Shown: positions 10,601-22,775, numbered from the stretch's first letter. The stretch is DNA of 64,000 nt from Piezodorus guildinii (GCA_023052935.1 CM041297.1:98416484-98480483); one strand, 5' to 3'. Notes: generated by a model not told the origin, from the letters alone. Program-made: numbers and translations.

Positions 10601-11690
10601 TATTTTATTATATTAATAAAATTAAACGTAATAAAAAAAATATAGCGTTATGTCCTTTAATAATAATAAACATCGCTTTTGTAAGTATCATTAAATTGAA
10701 TCAAATCGTTAAAATACAACACAGTACTAATGCGAAGCACAGGTTTGGGGCATAAAAGCTCAACTGCCTGTGGTGCGACAAGGTACAGCGCATGCTCAAC
10801 CTGCGAAATAGTCTTGAGGGAATGAACCAAAAGAGTTTTCGTTTGTTATTTTCAATAATGAGCCTTTGTTATCTTATGAGAAGAAAAAAGAGCTTATTGA
10901 TATGGTTAATTAATGTGTAGTTAAATTTTCTTCTGAAAATCATAGTAATCGGATAAATATTGGCAGAGATATGTGGTCCAGAACTAAAGGCATGATTCCT
11001 GATTCTTTTAAATTCCTAATATAGCAGCTATTAAAAATAATTGGTAATTTTGATTCTACTCAACTTATACATTTGTTCAATTTAGTTGTTTTAAATAAAA
11101 ATAATAATTTTATCGACAAAAAGAGTGCAAAAGATAATGCTGAAACATGTAAATAGTTATCAAGACTAGAGAAGAACATGGTACTGTAATTTTAATAAAT
11201 TAAGTTGAAGAAAAGTCATACCTAATATATTATGAAAAATGAAAAAATTTTCTCAGGTTCTTTTTTTATATTCACTTCTTTGAAAAATCAATTTTGTATA
11301 CTATTACAAAAATAACATTAAATATTTTTGGTAATATCATGAATAAAGTCAGTTTTATATCTGTATATTTTTTACAAGTCGACTCAGCTATATTGACTAA
11401 TAAAGGTGATATGTGAGGGATTTTATCCTTAATTTTAGTTTCCATAGAAAATAAAAAAGATCCCTTTTAAAAATAAAAATAAACTAATGAAGAACTTTCG
11501 ATGCTTATTGTTGGTCATCATTATGTACATAAATAAATTTATCCATGAAATGAATCAATTTATTCTCAATTCCAAAAAAGAAAAATGATCCATAAATTAA
11601 AAAATATACGTATCGGCATGTTTTTTTCTTTTCCATAAGAATAAAAAAAAAAAAAATACCAATACCACCATACTTATTCCTTCATTTAAA
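10601..11690. other. AT-rich intergenic DNA, nothing recognised
   Basis: A patch at 10720-10830 has mixed composition. Stop-rich frames over 10850-11170 suggest nothing I can name. Confidence 0.4.
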
Positions 11691-11950
11691 CCCTGGCTCC
11701 TGTTGGTATCAGACCACATTCTTGGGATAAACAAGTATTTATAAGCAAATCCGTCTTTCCATTGGATCAGAATCCTGTGGGCATTTTTATATCTGACTTG
11801 GAATAATAAGCTCCTAATGACAATTTATGGCAGGCGATGGAAATGTTGGAATTTTTAATAATGTAGGATTGGTCTACAGATAAATCCTGTCCCTTCCAGA
11901 TGACGGGGGATAGAAAGTTCCAGTATGGAGGATAGAGGAAATATTTATAT
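11690..11950. other. Mixed-composition patch
   Basis: A moderate rise in GC content with no frame of note and no match to other parts of the window. Possibly non-coding regulatory DNA. Confidence 0.22.
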
Positions 11951-12950
11951 CTGATCCATAATATTTCTATAAACTATTGACCATTCGCATAGCAGAAAGA
12001 TTATAATTATATAATCATTTTATAATAATTATAAAATCATTTTAAATATTTCAATTATAGTAACATGCTCTTTATAAATCTATTTGACTTACTTAGGAAA
12101 TAATGAAGAATTATAATGAAGACCTTAGCTTACCTGAAACAAAATAAAATACATTATTATATAAACTAGCAACAAAATATAATAAGAAAATTACATAAAA
12201 ACTTTTTATTCATATAATACACTATCATATGATTTTTTTTTTTTTTTTCATAGCCTTATTTTACTTTTCTGAATATCTAAATTTTCACTGAGGAATTTCC
12301 TTTTTGTGCTAATAGGCATTTTAAGGACTCATAATAATTCCTGATTTTTATCCAATTGATAATTTATAAAAAATGATGGGAATATATTTTGGTTTATGTT
12401 GAATTTACAAAACTTAAAATGGAATGTTATTTTCAAAAAGTTTTTGACATCGTTGAAGTATTGCAGAAGGGATAAGCTTACTGGTATTGTTAACGAGTTC
12501 CACGGATTAAGAACTTTTATTTAAGTGATCTTTAATTTTGGGAAATTTTTCATTCCTCATAGACTGGTTCTGGCTCTTTGAAATATCGTCCCTTTCCAAT
12601 ATTTATTTAAGTCATTTTGAAAAGATTGTAAATCCTGTATACAATTTTTTAGAAGCCTTGAAAATAATTTAATTTTTAATAAATTCAATCTATTTAATAT
12701 ATTCTAACCAGTGCTATCTTTATTTGTAACATCAATGTTATTCTTAAGAATAAAGTTCATTTTCTATTCTATTCTAAAAAGCTCTGTCAAGAACGTTCAG
12801 TTCACTGATTTACAGGCATTTGTTATGTTGTTTTTTTTTGTTATATAAATCGTTAATATGTAACTAAAACAATATCATTATTTTATTTTTTAATAAGGAT
12901 TTAATGATTCTTAATATTTTTATTATATTTTGTCATTTGACTCTATCCTA
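11951..12950. other. AT-rich intergenic DNA, nothing recognised
   Basis: Homopolymer runs only, including a T-run at 12232-12249. Confidence 0.5.
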
Positions 12951-12954
12951 AAGG

Positions 12955-13640
12955 GTGATTGACAACTATGGCATATTAGGTTTAGCTCTAATATTTAATT
13001 TCTTTTAAATAGCTAAATAGTTTTTTTACACTGGCTTCGTCATCATTCAATACATCTTTTAGAGTTCCTGTCAATTTAATTTTTCGTCTTGTTGTTTCGA
13101 ATTGGGGACACTCTAATAATAGATGTTGGACAGTTTGTGGAAATTTATCACAATATTCGCAGGTGGGTGCGTGCAGATTTCCAAAAAGGTAACTGTAGAT
13201 TAATTGGTAGTGTCCGGTACGAAGCTGACATAAAATGATTTCCTCTTTTCTGAAAATCCTAGTTCTAGTGGTCCACTTTTAGGCGTCTTTTGTTATATCC
13301 AACTGTTTATTTTGGCTTGTTCTTGCACATTGTTTCCCAGTTTTTGGAGAGATTTTTCTTCAATCGGCTGATCCAGTCTTCTGATGTGAGTTAAGTTAGT
13401 ACCGTGCTTTCAGATCGGTTGCCTTTTCTGGCCAAACTGGCGGCTCTGTCAGCATCTTCGTTGCACAATGTGTTGGAACCCACTCCTGGATTCTGATGCA
13501 ATGATCCAATTTTTTTGTTTTTTATATAGCAAGCCAATGGAGGGCCTGTAGGATGACTGTCCCTCCTTCATTGAAAACAGATCATTCTTCTGGTAAGCTG
13601 AAGAGGAGTTGGTGCTGTTTGATTTTCCATTTTTGTCAGT
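12955..13640 (-). pseudogene. I-type LINE: RNase H remnant and CCHC C-terminus
   Basis: Minus-strand frames joined across stops and shifts read QEWVPTHC, then NEDADRAASLARKGN (13412-13460), then RKEEIILCQLRTGHYQLIYS and CEYCDKFPQTVQHLLLECPQF (about 13100-13165), then DVLNDDEASVKKLFSYLKEI. The first two pieces are the W.P.H and NE.AD.AA signature of the RNase H domain found in I-clade LINEs. The last is the C-terminal zinc knuckle C-x2-C-x8-H-x4-C. Known role: RNase H and nucleic-acid binding during retrotransposition. There are several stops (after STVLT, after KNKPK and at the end) and no RT domain, so it is a dead 5'-truncated copy. The 3' end is near 12950. Confidence 0.78.
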
Positions 13641-13959
13641 GTATCTTAATATTTTAAATTAGCAGAATATTACTGTAAATAAATTAAGATTGCAGCTGTT
13701 AGTCAGCAACACATCCATTCCAATAAGGCTCAGTTTCCAATAAAATTTTAAATATATTATTGTTAGTGCATTAGTGGTAATTAATACTGATCTATATTAT
13801 TTTGCTTTTAGTTGATACTTTTCTTAAAATATTTCAATTTTAATGATTGTATAATAACTGTGTTTTTATTGCCAACAGAGTAAAAGTCTACAAACATAAA
13901 GCTATAATTTCTAAACGAAAATAATACGAAAGTCACTTTATATCTAAACTCTTGAATCC

Positions 13960-14620
13960 AGAAAGGGTATAAATTTCGTAACAAACGGAGCGAATTTAAT
14001 TTTCAAGAAATATTGCCCTGAAATAAATTGAGCACAAGGGGCCGTCGGACCTGGGTTCTGGTCGTATAAATGAAAGTGCTTACAAGTATTGACTTAAATA
14101 AAGCCCCGAGCTACTTTGTCCTTTATCCAAGAACTCTAGAAATTTATTGTCCCCTGACCTCGGGAGAATAAAATTTCTTTACATTTTTCCCTCCCCTCCT
14201 GAAGGAACGTGGAACTCCTTCGGTCAAGACGCTGGAGACTTAATAAGATTCGACGATTGAAAGAAGCAATAACCCTTTATCCCGGTGTATATATCCGACT
14301 GCCCTAATCAGAAGGGAAGATATCCCTACATCCATAACAGGGTTTACTGGGAAAGGGCTAGCGCACTCTCCTCCACTAAAAACTTTATTCCCAGTCTTTT
14401 ATATCTTCTTCTTCTTCCTTCTCCACTTCCCTTCTTCCATTAGGTAATTGGGGGCGGGGACCTCGCCTTTCCTCTCCCCCGGTGGAAGGGGGAAACTAAT
14501 TTAGATGTATTATGTATTTTCTAAGGTTCATAATAAAGCAGACAGTTCCTCCAGGGCAGTCTTCCAGCGCTGGAATTGGGTCGGATCTTTTCATATTTAA
14601 TTGGGTCATGACAACGGCTA
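13960..14620. other. GC-rich island, candidate regulatory DNA
   Basis: Clearly GC-richer than its flanks and unrelated to other repeats. It contains CCCTTTATCCCGG and TAATTGGGGGCGGGG stretches and pyrimidine-rich CTTCTTCTTCC blocks, with no open frame of note. It resembles the other islands in composition but shares no long match with them. Confidence 0.33.
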
Positions 14621-14992
14621 CTAAAAAGCGTCTTTAAATTCTAATTCGCTAGATTACAAAAGTAAAACAGCGGGTGTATTCTTCTTTTAAATAGGATGTT
14701 TCTACAGCGGAGGGTTTTATTGCATACTTAATATCTCTTAGAAATTTAATTATAAATGAGGAAAAGTTAATGACCTGTTCTTACATACTATTTTTTTAAC
14801 AAGATTATTATCTGATTTAATTAAATATTAAATTGGTTGTTTGTTTTTTAAATATAGGTAAGTTACATGAAATTGTTCAATACGCTGGTGATATTGACAA
14901 TGATTCAACATTTAATTTGAAATTAAAAATATTGTCTCTTTTATTTATGAGCACATGAAAACATTGAGCTTAAGTTTAGGCCTCAGGGGAGC

Positions 14993-15262
14993 GTGATCTA
15001 GTGAATAGAGCGCTATTCTACTGTTCTCCGGGTCCTGGGTTCGAATGCCGGCGATAAAATAATATTATTTATTATGTTAATTCAGCTGAAGGGTGACCCT
15101 AGGGTATGGAGACCCTCCTGGGGCAGACCCAGCCTCTTCAAAGTGGGTACCCAAATTGAGGAAAAACCTGGCGGCTGAACGTGATCAAGGCCTAATCACC
15201 TCATTGCACGGTCGTTTGCCTAGAAACAGTACGAATTTCAATATGTACTGAGCCCAAGACAC
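14993..15262 (+). mobile_element. tRNA-derived SINE (family S2), near full length
   Basis: Begins with a tRNA-like head ('gatctagtgaatagagcgc' resembling an A box; 'gggttcgaatgcc', one base off the B-box consensus GGTTCRANNCC), followed by a non-tRNA body containing 'ggtgaccctagggtatgg' and 'cctaatcacctcattgcac', and ends near 'atgtactgagcccaagac'. The body recurs at 53160-53325, which supports a family. It is expected to be transcribed by RNA polymerase III and mobilised by a LINE. It directly abuts the next LINE fragment. Confidence 0.75.
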
Positions 15263-15263
15263 C

Positions 15264-15545
15264 CATTTTTGGAAAAACAATTTTTATTGAGTAATATTTC
15301 AATCTGTCCTTATTAGGACATTGATAATAGTGATCAAATACAACATTTATTCAATATTTACTAAGCAATAATTTAAAAAATAATTTAAATTTAATATTCA
15401 GGTGGTGGTGTAATAATATAATATTATTATGGTTAGTGAAATAATAAGGTTCATTAACTATTAGCCGGAGGACATTAGACGATTGAAAGGATTGGATGCA
15501 TTTAATGTTAGAAAAATTTGGCTGTCCAGGCAGGTACTATCTTGC
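15264..15545 (-). pseudogene. Jockey-type LINE (subfamily B) with internal deletion
   Basis: On the minus strand the RT-proximal piece ('cattaaatgcatccaatcc' then 'tttcaatcg...tgtcctccgg', matching the RIQSFQSKVL region at 29568) is joined, after 'aaccttattatttcac', directly to the 3' UTR that ends 'attactcaataaaaattg'. The C-terminal 70 or so codons are missing. The 3' end lies at 15264-15350 and matches 43331-43420 and 30000-30060. Confidence 0.7.
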
Positions 15546-15639
15546 AAATCAGCAATGTTCAAAAATAATTAAAATAAAAATATTTGAAAAAAGGAAAGTC
15601 TCAGATCAAAATGTCATAATGTTTGTGTGTATTTATTAA

Positions 15640-15722
15640 AGGTAGCTTTATGTTACTGTTGCTAATCGGACGATACTACAATAAGAGTCCTAGATTTTGT
15701 CTATCCAGTCTTTATGAGGATT
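15640..15722 (-). mobile_element. SINE S1 tail fragment
   Basis: Contains 'gctaatcggacgatactaca' and 'tctatccagtctttatgagga', the last 80 bp of family S1 in minus orientation. The rest of the SINE is absent. Confidence 0.7.
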
Positions 15723-17559
15723 TTTTTTTTCAAAGTTTATCTCAAGTCGTTATAAATGGAGAAAACATTATGATGATTTTAAGTCATACAAATCCTTCTT
15801 TGAGGTTTTCCAAAATTACCAAACTCCACAAAACGAAATTGAGACTGTAGGACTGATTTTTTACGAAAGACCTTTTAGAAAACGTTAAAAATTGTAATTA
15901 TTTAAATAAAATACTGATTGTGAGTACATATTGAACTTCTTCCTAAATCATACTAACAACATTTCCATCATAACATAAAAATAAAGTTTTTAATATTATA
16001 AAAAAAAAATCTTATCTTTATTATAAGAAAAAAGTAACTTGGTCCAATAACAAATCAATTTAAGATTTTGGCAACAATTTCTGATTTGGGAAATCATCGT
16101 CTCAAGTCCGCTTAACAATTACAATTTTTTTTTTTTTAAATTCTTTTTAGGACAAGAAATAGTACAATAGTAGTATAATAGAAATAGTCAGTTAAGAAAA
16201 ATGCACACAAACGCGAATACCTATCGCGTGCTGGACAATAATCAGGATTATAAAAAACAAAACAATATGAATAGAAAAAAAAGTAAAATAAGAAAACAAA
16301 AAGATAACAAATAGTAGGCAGTGAAATATGACAACAAACTTCATTTTAAATAGATAATTAGAATACGAGTAAGCATAAAAAATATATCATGATTACTATG
16401 ATGAAGCTGATAATACAAAAAAAGAAAATATAATGTCAATTATTAGTGTTTGCACTTCTCACTGTTTACTTTTTCTACAATGACTGGACCCTTTTCCTTG
16501 ATAATTGCTATATTTACTAATTATACTTAATGCTAGTTAACTCCAAAAAGTTGTTAAAAGAATCTTTATTGAAATAAACGAATTTACTATTTATTGCTTA
16601 AATCTTAGAAACTATGATAATTGGTCTAATAAACTCAGAATTCGATTTATGCAATTATGCCATCTTTATAAAATAAAAAAGATTAAGCTTTTATTCACAA
16701 ATATACATGACAAAATGATTATGTTTTGTGATTATTCATGTATTATAGTCTTATAAAGAAATTTAAAACTCTTTAATTACCTAAAAGCAAAATTATTGTA
16801 ATATCGTAGAATAATAAATATTTGGAAAAAAACTTAAGGCCATTTCAAGGCTAAGAAAAAGGTAAAGCAAAAAACTAGTTTGAAGAAGACTAAAAACAAG
16901 AATCAATAGAAAAGTTGTTTAGTGCCTAAATTTAAATTTTGTTCTTGAGTTAATTTATTTTCTCAACACAATTATCTTCAGAATATTTTAAATGTTTTGT
17001 TAGTTTTTCTATTATGTTATTTCTGTTGTGTATTATAATTAGAGAAGAAAGAACTTTCACAATTTTAAATAATAATTAATTATGTTCCTTTAATTTCTTG
17101 GCAAGACATATCATCTATATATTTCAATTGTACACAACGGATATTCTTGAAAGACCCGGTTCCAAAATAAAAATATTTTCTATTAGATCATATTCTAAAT
17201 AAATATGGCGAAAAACAGAATAAAAAAAAAAATTTCCAAAAATGGTTCCAAGCACCGAAACTTTTTTTTGTTTTTAAACATTTTCATAATTCTTCTAATT
17301 TTAATGGTTACATTGTAACTACTTACAGAAAAAATATCCCTTTATTAAATAAATTTGTCAATACATTATCATTAAAATGAGTTCTTGTTTCAAACAGCTC
17401 TTAATTGTAGTATATATCTCCTAGAATGTACCTATTTCTGATTACTATATACAGTTGTATATAAAATTAAATATTAAATAATTATATATTAGATTAATTA
17501 ATAAATAGCTAAATTTTGCTATATTATTATAGATTAATGGAGAAGAATATAGACGGAGC
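15723..17559. other. AT-rich intergenic DNA, nothing recognised
   Basis: About 1.8 kb of very AT-rich sequence with short homopolymers. No supported gene or repeat. Confidence 0.5.
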
Positions 17560-17665
17560 TAGGAGGACCCAGCCATGTTCCCCAGCCGGGATGAGACACA
17601 TGGCCGCCCGCCAGCAACATGGCTCCCGGCCCAGCACCTGCTTCAGCCGCATCTGTCTTCATTAT
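17560..17665. other. Short GC-rich patch
   Basis: About 100 bp with several CCCAGCC/GGCCCAG-like blocks and two ACATGG repeats, within very AT-rich DNA. No coding evidence beyond a 63-codon opening. Confidence 0.25.
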
Positions 17666-17967
17666 TTCCATCACTTATAATTATTATACTATATTTTTAC
17701 TCATATTTTCTTATTAATATGGTTTTATTACTTATATTTAGACATATAATAAGTAAGAAAAATTAAAACGTGTTTTTTTTATCATATCTCAACAAGCCGG
17801 TCCATCATTTAATGGTAATACCTGATCCATTGATAAATAAAATAATATTGACGTATTATTTTAACCATTGAATAATTATTAAAATTATTAATAATTTAAT
17901 ATCTTGTTTGTAGATTATTTAAATAAGAGACGTCGGTTTAATTTTTATACATAAGAAATAAAGCTAT

Positions 17968-17978
17968 ATAATTTCCAT
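17968..17978 (+). repeat. Left target-site duplication of the RTE LINE
   Basis: ATAATTTCCAT, identical to 19941-19951. Together they bracket the element. Confidence 0.85.
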
Positions 17979-19907
17979 ACGAAGCGGCCCAAGAGGCGTT
18001 AGGAACTAGGAAAGAACAGAGAACGGCAAATAAATATTGGTGGAATGAAGAGGTAGCTTGTGCAGTTGAGAAAAAGAAATGTGCATACCAGAAATGGCTT
18101 TCTACAAATGACTACATCTCTCTAAATAATTATAGAAAAGCTAAAATGGACGTAAAAAAGAAGAGAAGAGAGGCAGTAGACAAGTTTTGGGATCACAACT
18201 GTGAAATGATTGACCGCTGCATTCAAGGCCAAAAAGTGAAGGAAGCCTGGAAAAGGTTGAAATCTATTAAGACTCAATCCCGACACAAAAATAGCTCCCG
18301 CTTAATATCTACTGAAAAATGGAGAGATTATTTTGCTGAATTACTGCAAGAAGAGAGGTCACTCTATAAGCTCGATGGCCAAGAAAACGACCAGAGTGAG
18401 TACGAAGTTGAGGATGTCACTCTAGAGGAAGTAGAAAGGGCCTTAAAGGGGATGAAAAATTGTAGATCTCCTGGTCCCGGAGACCTGCCGATTGAATTAG
18501 TAAAAGCTGGACCAATGGAACTCAAGGGTAATCTTGCCAAGGTATACACATCCTGTATGAAGAAAGGTAAAGTGCCAAAAGATTGGTTAATAGGAGATAT
18601 TATACCTATCTACAAAAAAGGAAAGAAAAACCTGTGTATAAATTACAGAGGGATCACGGTAACAAGCAGTGTGGGCAGGCTATATGGCCGAATCCTGAAG
18701 GAAAGGCTGGAGAAAGAGTTCTATGATCAGATGACAGAGGAACAGGCAGGGTTCAGACGAGGTAGATCATGCTGCGATCATATTTTCACCATGATCCAAC
18801 TTGTGCAGAAAAGAGCAGAATACGACCTAGAAACTCACCTCACATTCATTGATCTCCAGAAAGCATATGACAGTGTTCCTCTGAAGAAACTTTGGGAGTC
18901 GTTAGATTTGGCAAAGATAAGTAAAGGCCTGATAAAAGCTATAAAAAGTTTGTATATGGGAGCCAAATCGAGAGTGAAGATTGGAACGGAATTCTCAGAG
19001 CCTTTTCCAATCTCAAAGGGCTTGAAACAAGGATGTTGCCTATCGCCAATACTTTTTAACATCTATATAGAACAGGTCTTAAAATCATGGAAAAAAAGTT
19101 GCCGGGGTATGGGAATAGAGGTCGGTAATGACGTTCTATTCACCTTACAATTCGCGGACGACCAGGTTGTCATATCATCGGATGAATTTGATATGGAATA
19201 TATGTTGAGGAAGCTCGTAGAAGTATATGCTCAATGGGGTCTGGAAATAAATAAGGAAAAAACTGAATATATGCCTGTTCTCTCATCTGTCCCTGCTCTC
19301 TGTTTGGAAGGCTGGACGATTCCACAAACTGATGCCTTCAAATATCTAGGCGTTACTATAGATAAGAACGCATCAATAGATAGGGACATATCTAATAAGA
19401 TTGTTAACGGAAAAAGGATTATCGGGATACTAAATGGAGTGTTATGGAATAAGAAGGTTTCACTCCAAACGAAAAAAAAAGATATTCCACTCCTTTTTGG
19501 TTGCAACTACGCTATATGGATGTGAGTCTTGGACGGTGAAGAAATCCCAGCAAAAAAAATTATTATCCATGGAGATGGATTTTTGGAGAAGAAGTTGTGC
19601 CGTGTCTCGGTTAGAGAAAATCCCCAATAACCAAATAAGGGAAAGAGTGGGGGCCGAGCTCACCATTCTCGAAGAAATTAGTAGAAGAAGGCTGATGTGG
19701 TATGGGCACGTTATGAGAATGGATGAAGCACGTTGGCCTCTTCGATTAATTGAATACTGCCCACCCAAGAGGAGAAAACGTGGAAGACCTCGGAAAAGAT
19801 GGTTAGAAGAGGTAATGGAGGATATGGCAGCCAGAGGTCTGACTGAGGACGACTGTAATGATCGAGAATATTGGAGAGACGGAGTGCTGAGGACCGGGAT
19901 GTGATAT
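17979..19907 (+). pseudogene. RTE-clade reverse transcriptase, one frameshift
   Basis: The frame is open from 17979, with an internal ATG at 18146 giving 459 codons to 19525. Counting from that ATG, the RT fingers (CINYRGITVTSSVGRLY) begin near residue 164, motif A is FIDLQKAYD with Asp236, the next palm motif is KGLKQGCCLSPILFN, and the catalytic motif FADD lies at 336-339 (variant of YADD). An A-run at 19472-19480 then shifts the frame by +1. The second frame (to the TGA near 19902) supplies ATTLYGCESWTVKKSQQK and the C-terminal RGRPRKRWLEEVMEDM and DREYWRDGV motifs typical of RTE proteins. Role: target-primed reverse transcription in the nucleus. Without the endonuclease and with the frameshift it is not expected to be autonomous. 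The shift could also be a sequencing error in the A-run. Confidence 0.88.
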
Positions 19908-19940
19908 CATTGCAGAACCCCGGGGAAAAAGAAGAAGAAG
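17979..19940 (+). mobile_element. 5'-truncated RTE-type LINE, 1962 bp
   Basis: Bounded by the exact 11-bp duplication ATAATTTCCAT and ending in a short GAA-repeat tail (19929-19940), the style of 3' end used by RTE-clade elements instead of a long poly-A. The 5' part, including the apurinic-like endonuclease domain that family members carry, is missing; the sequence begins inside the linker between endonuclease and RT. It is the least decayed element in the window, with one frameshift and no other visible stop across more than 600 codons, so it is probably young. Confidence 0.85.
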
Positions 19941-19951
19941 ATAATTTCCAT
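19941..19951 (+). repeat. Right target-site duplication of the RTE LINE
   Basis: ATAATTTCCAT, exact repeat of 17968-17978, directly after the GAA tail. Confidence 0.85.
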
Positions 19952-21369
19952 TTTAATAGAAAAAAATATATAGCAGAAAAAATACTATAATAGCAGATAA
20001 AATACACAAATGACCTATTTATTCTTTTTTAGGATTCCTGGAAAAAAGCCAACATGTAATATAGGAATTTTTTTCTGGTTTATATTTTTTTTATTATAAA
20101 TAATATATTTCTCATTAACAAGTTGGAATAAAGTATTAATTATATTGCACGGTCTTCATTTAAATAACGTATTATTTAAACTAATTAGATGTTTAAAAAT
20201 AGTAATTACTTCAGATACAAAGCTAATAATGTATGACCTCTCAGAAATTCGGTAAAAATTATTCCAATATATCATAAAAATCTGATAAACTTAGTATAAT
20301 TGCATGGCCTTTTTATATATTAAAAAAGATGGATGGATATAGGAAACAAGATGTATTTTTTTAGATAGTTTATTTCATATTTCTTGTTTTTATTTTCCAG
20401 GATCATCTTACAAACATAAACAGAATGATATTTATCTGCTATGAAATGAAAACAAAGAAATACTGTTGTGAAATTAAGACATGGTATGATCAAACTGGCA
20501 AAAATAGTTTGAAATTAAAAAATAATAAAAAGGATATAATCACAAAGATCTAGGTATGTATAAAGTCATTATTTTTTTTTTTGTGTCAATTTTGTATGCA
20601 ATACAGAAAAATTATGTATTTAACACAGTACCATTTGCAATTATTTACATAACTTGTGTCAGCTTTTAAGCCGAACCAGAAAATTAACGAAATTCATTTT
20701 TACATGTGAATTTCAATAGTGAAGTATTAAATTCAATTCTATTGAATGATTCTTTATTTCTTTTAATATGGTAGGGTATAAAAAAAATATTGCATTTGTT
20801 AGGTTTGATGTATTTTTAGGATTAATGATGTGAAGTTTGTTTTATGATATATACTTATTTAAATTTTCAATATTTATGGAAGTGAATAATTCCTTATTTA
20901 GTTAAATAGTGACGAAGCATTTAAGTACATAATAGGTACATACCCTTACACACACTGTCATATATTTTATATGTGTGTGTTTCAACACTAGGAAATCATT
21001 TCGTTCATCAGTAGGAATAATAGTTATTTCATTCCAGTTTTTCACAGGAAACTTAAATTTTCTATAATTAATTTAATGGATATTCTGACTCATCTCGGTA
21101 TCATTTAATTGGTCTTTTGGTCAATTAAATAGTTTTAGAGAAGGTTTTTACTTATTAGTCGCTAAAAGGGTTCCCATTATCCAAATTGTTCTAAAAGGTC
21201 ATAAAAGCAAACAGACAGACAAAAGAGCTTTTCGCCCCAGTTCCTCACGACCTAGAAACTGCCATGACACTCAAGATGACTCAAGTAATGTCAGAGCTAA
21301 TGCTTCTTTGCTTAGTTGTCTGTGTCTGTCTGAAGTAGGGTACTCAAGATTTTCAATTAGGTGTATAAA

Positions 21370-21374
<5 letters not shown>
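19952..21374. other. AT-rich intergenic DNA, nothing recognised
   Basis: No gene or known repeat. A slightly GC-richer patch lies at 21200-21350. Confidence 0.45.
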
Positions 21375-21412
<38 letters not shown>

Positions 21413-21418
21413 ACACGT
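21375..21418 (+). repeat. Poly-A tract of 44 bases
   Basis: Uninterrupted A-run. No LINE or SINE body is recognisable upstream, so its origin is unclear. Confidence 0.9.
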
Positions 21419-22263
21419 GTCAGGAATGTGTTTAATATAATATCGAATAACTATTTAAACACTACAGTACAATCTATTCCTAAATAACTGATTCGTTTAT
21501 GTTCCATTTAATTTCATTCGAAATATTATACAATATTGTTAAACTGGATTTTCATAGAAATAATAATTACATCCCTTACAGTGAATTTAAAAATTTGTTG
21601 AGATCGATAGAGGATGACAACATAAACAAAATTATACAACTTAAAGGGATGGCGAAAACTCTGGTTTTGTGGCCAGATAATAAATGATAATAATTAAATC
21701 CAATAATATAAAAATGATTGTTAGCATATTATTATTCGCTTTCTCGATTCCTAAGGAATAAATAATATTAGCCACATGAATGTAAATTATTAATAGTAAT
21801 ATATAATGCGTTGAAACAACTCAATTAAAGTTAAATATAAATTTACAAAATAACTCATTGAATAAATTTGTTTTTTTTCAGACAGTTTAGAATTTTAACT
21901 GTAATTTTCAGAAGTGTCTTTTTGAAGCGGTAAGATACCGGTTTTATTAAGTACTTCGTTCAGGTTCCATGATTTAACGATAAACAAGAAACTTCTGTAA
22001 AAGTTCCATAAAACTCATCTTAAGTTTTGATTGGATTACAACCAACATCAGCTAAAGCCTAGAATTCTAATTACTACGGCTTCAGATAAATGATTTCGGT
22101 TAATAAATCCATAAATTTAACTAATAAAGTACTCATAACATTTTAGTTTCTTGGTAATCAAAATGACAGGCTGAGTAACATTGTTAGAGATGAACTTTTA
22201 TGGACCCTTTGGTTTGAGGAGAAAACTATAAAATTTGTTTTCTCTCTTTTTTCTATTTTAGTC
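21419..22263. other. AT-rich intergenic DNA, nothing recognised
   Basis: A 62-codon plus-strand frame at 21499-21687 has no recognisable motif. No repeat family was identified. Confidence 0.4.
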
Positions 22264-22305
22264 CTGAAAATGGCAAAAAGGTACTGAAACGTCGAATAAA
22301 TTATG
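22255..22305 (+). ncRNA. Hammerhead-like motif, degenerate copy 1
   Basis: CTGAAAA (22264-22270, one change from CUGANGA) and GAAACGTC (22286-22293), about 15 bases apart. The layout matches the better copy at 33485. The intervening segment hardly pairs, so activity is unlikely. Confidence 0.35.
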
Positions 22306-22464
22306 TAAAAAGAATAATAATTGATTGGAAGTATATAAAGCTTCATTGGATATATAAAATTTGGATTCCAGAACAAGATTCTTCTGGGAATTACAATCAG
22401 GAGAGTTACTAACGGAAAGTTACAGTTGAAATACATTTTTATAATAAGCTAAGCTGACAGACGA

Positions 22465-22560
22465 TCTCCTGTCTTTAATATAGCGAAATCGGTCAAGCCG
22501 TTCCCGCGTGATACAATAATCAAGGACAAAGGGGATAAATTTTTATATATTTAGATCGAG
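22465..22560 (+). repeat. Unclassified LINE/SINE-tail-like repeat, copy 1
   Basis: Contains 'tagcgaaatcggtcaagccg' and then 'caaggacaaaggggat' before a TTTATATATTTAG end. A second copy lies about 215 bp downstream. The 'atcggt..a.ccgt' wording followed by a TATA-rich end resembles 3' ends of RTE-like elements in insects; this is from memory of such repeats and is uncertain. Confidence 0.35.
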
Positions 22561-22679
22561 AAATTATCATTACCTTAGAAAATTAACTACCAAATTAACT
22601 TTTCTGAATTTTTCTTTCATAAGATCCTTCTCCTGGCCATTATAAACACACAAAAAAAAAATAAATAAATAAAAAAAAT

Positions 22680-22775
22680 AAATAGCGATATCGGTAAATC
22701 CGTCCACGCGTCATGCGGTCACCAAGGGAACGGGGATTCATTTATATGTATATATATATATATATATATACAATT
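22680..22775 (+). repeat. Unclassified tail-like repeat, copy 2, with (TA)n
   Basis: Contains 'tagcgatatcggtaaatccg' and 'caccaagggaacgggga', parallel to copy 1, and ends in (TA)n at 22745-22770. The pair suggests two insertions of the same family or a local duplication. Confidence 0.38.

Noticed and set aside
15030..15070. A tRNA gene, because of GGTTCGAATGCC
   Set aside because: The head lacks a foldable acceptor stem, is joined to a SINE body that recurs at 53.2 kb, and fits a tRNA-derived SINE.
19460..19768. 102-codon minus-strand frame in the RTE LINE
   Set aside because: It is the antisense shadow of the RTE C-terminus.
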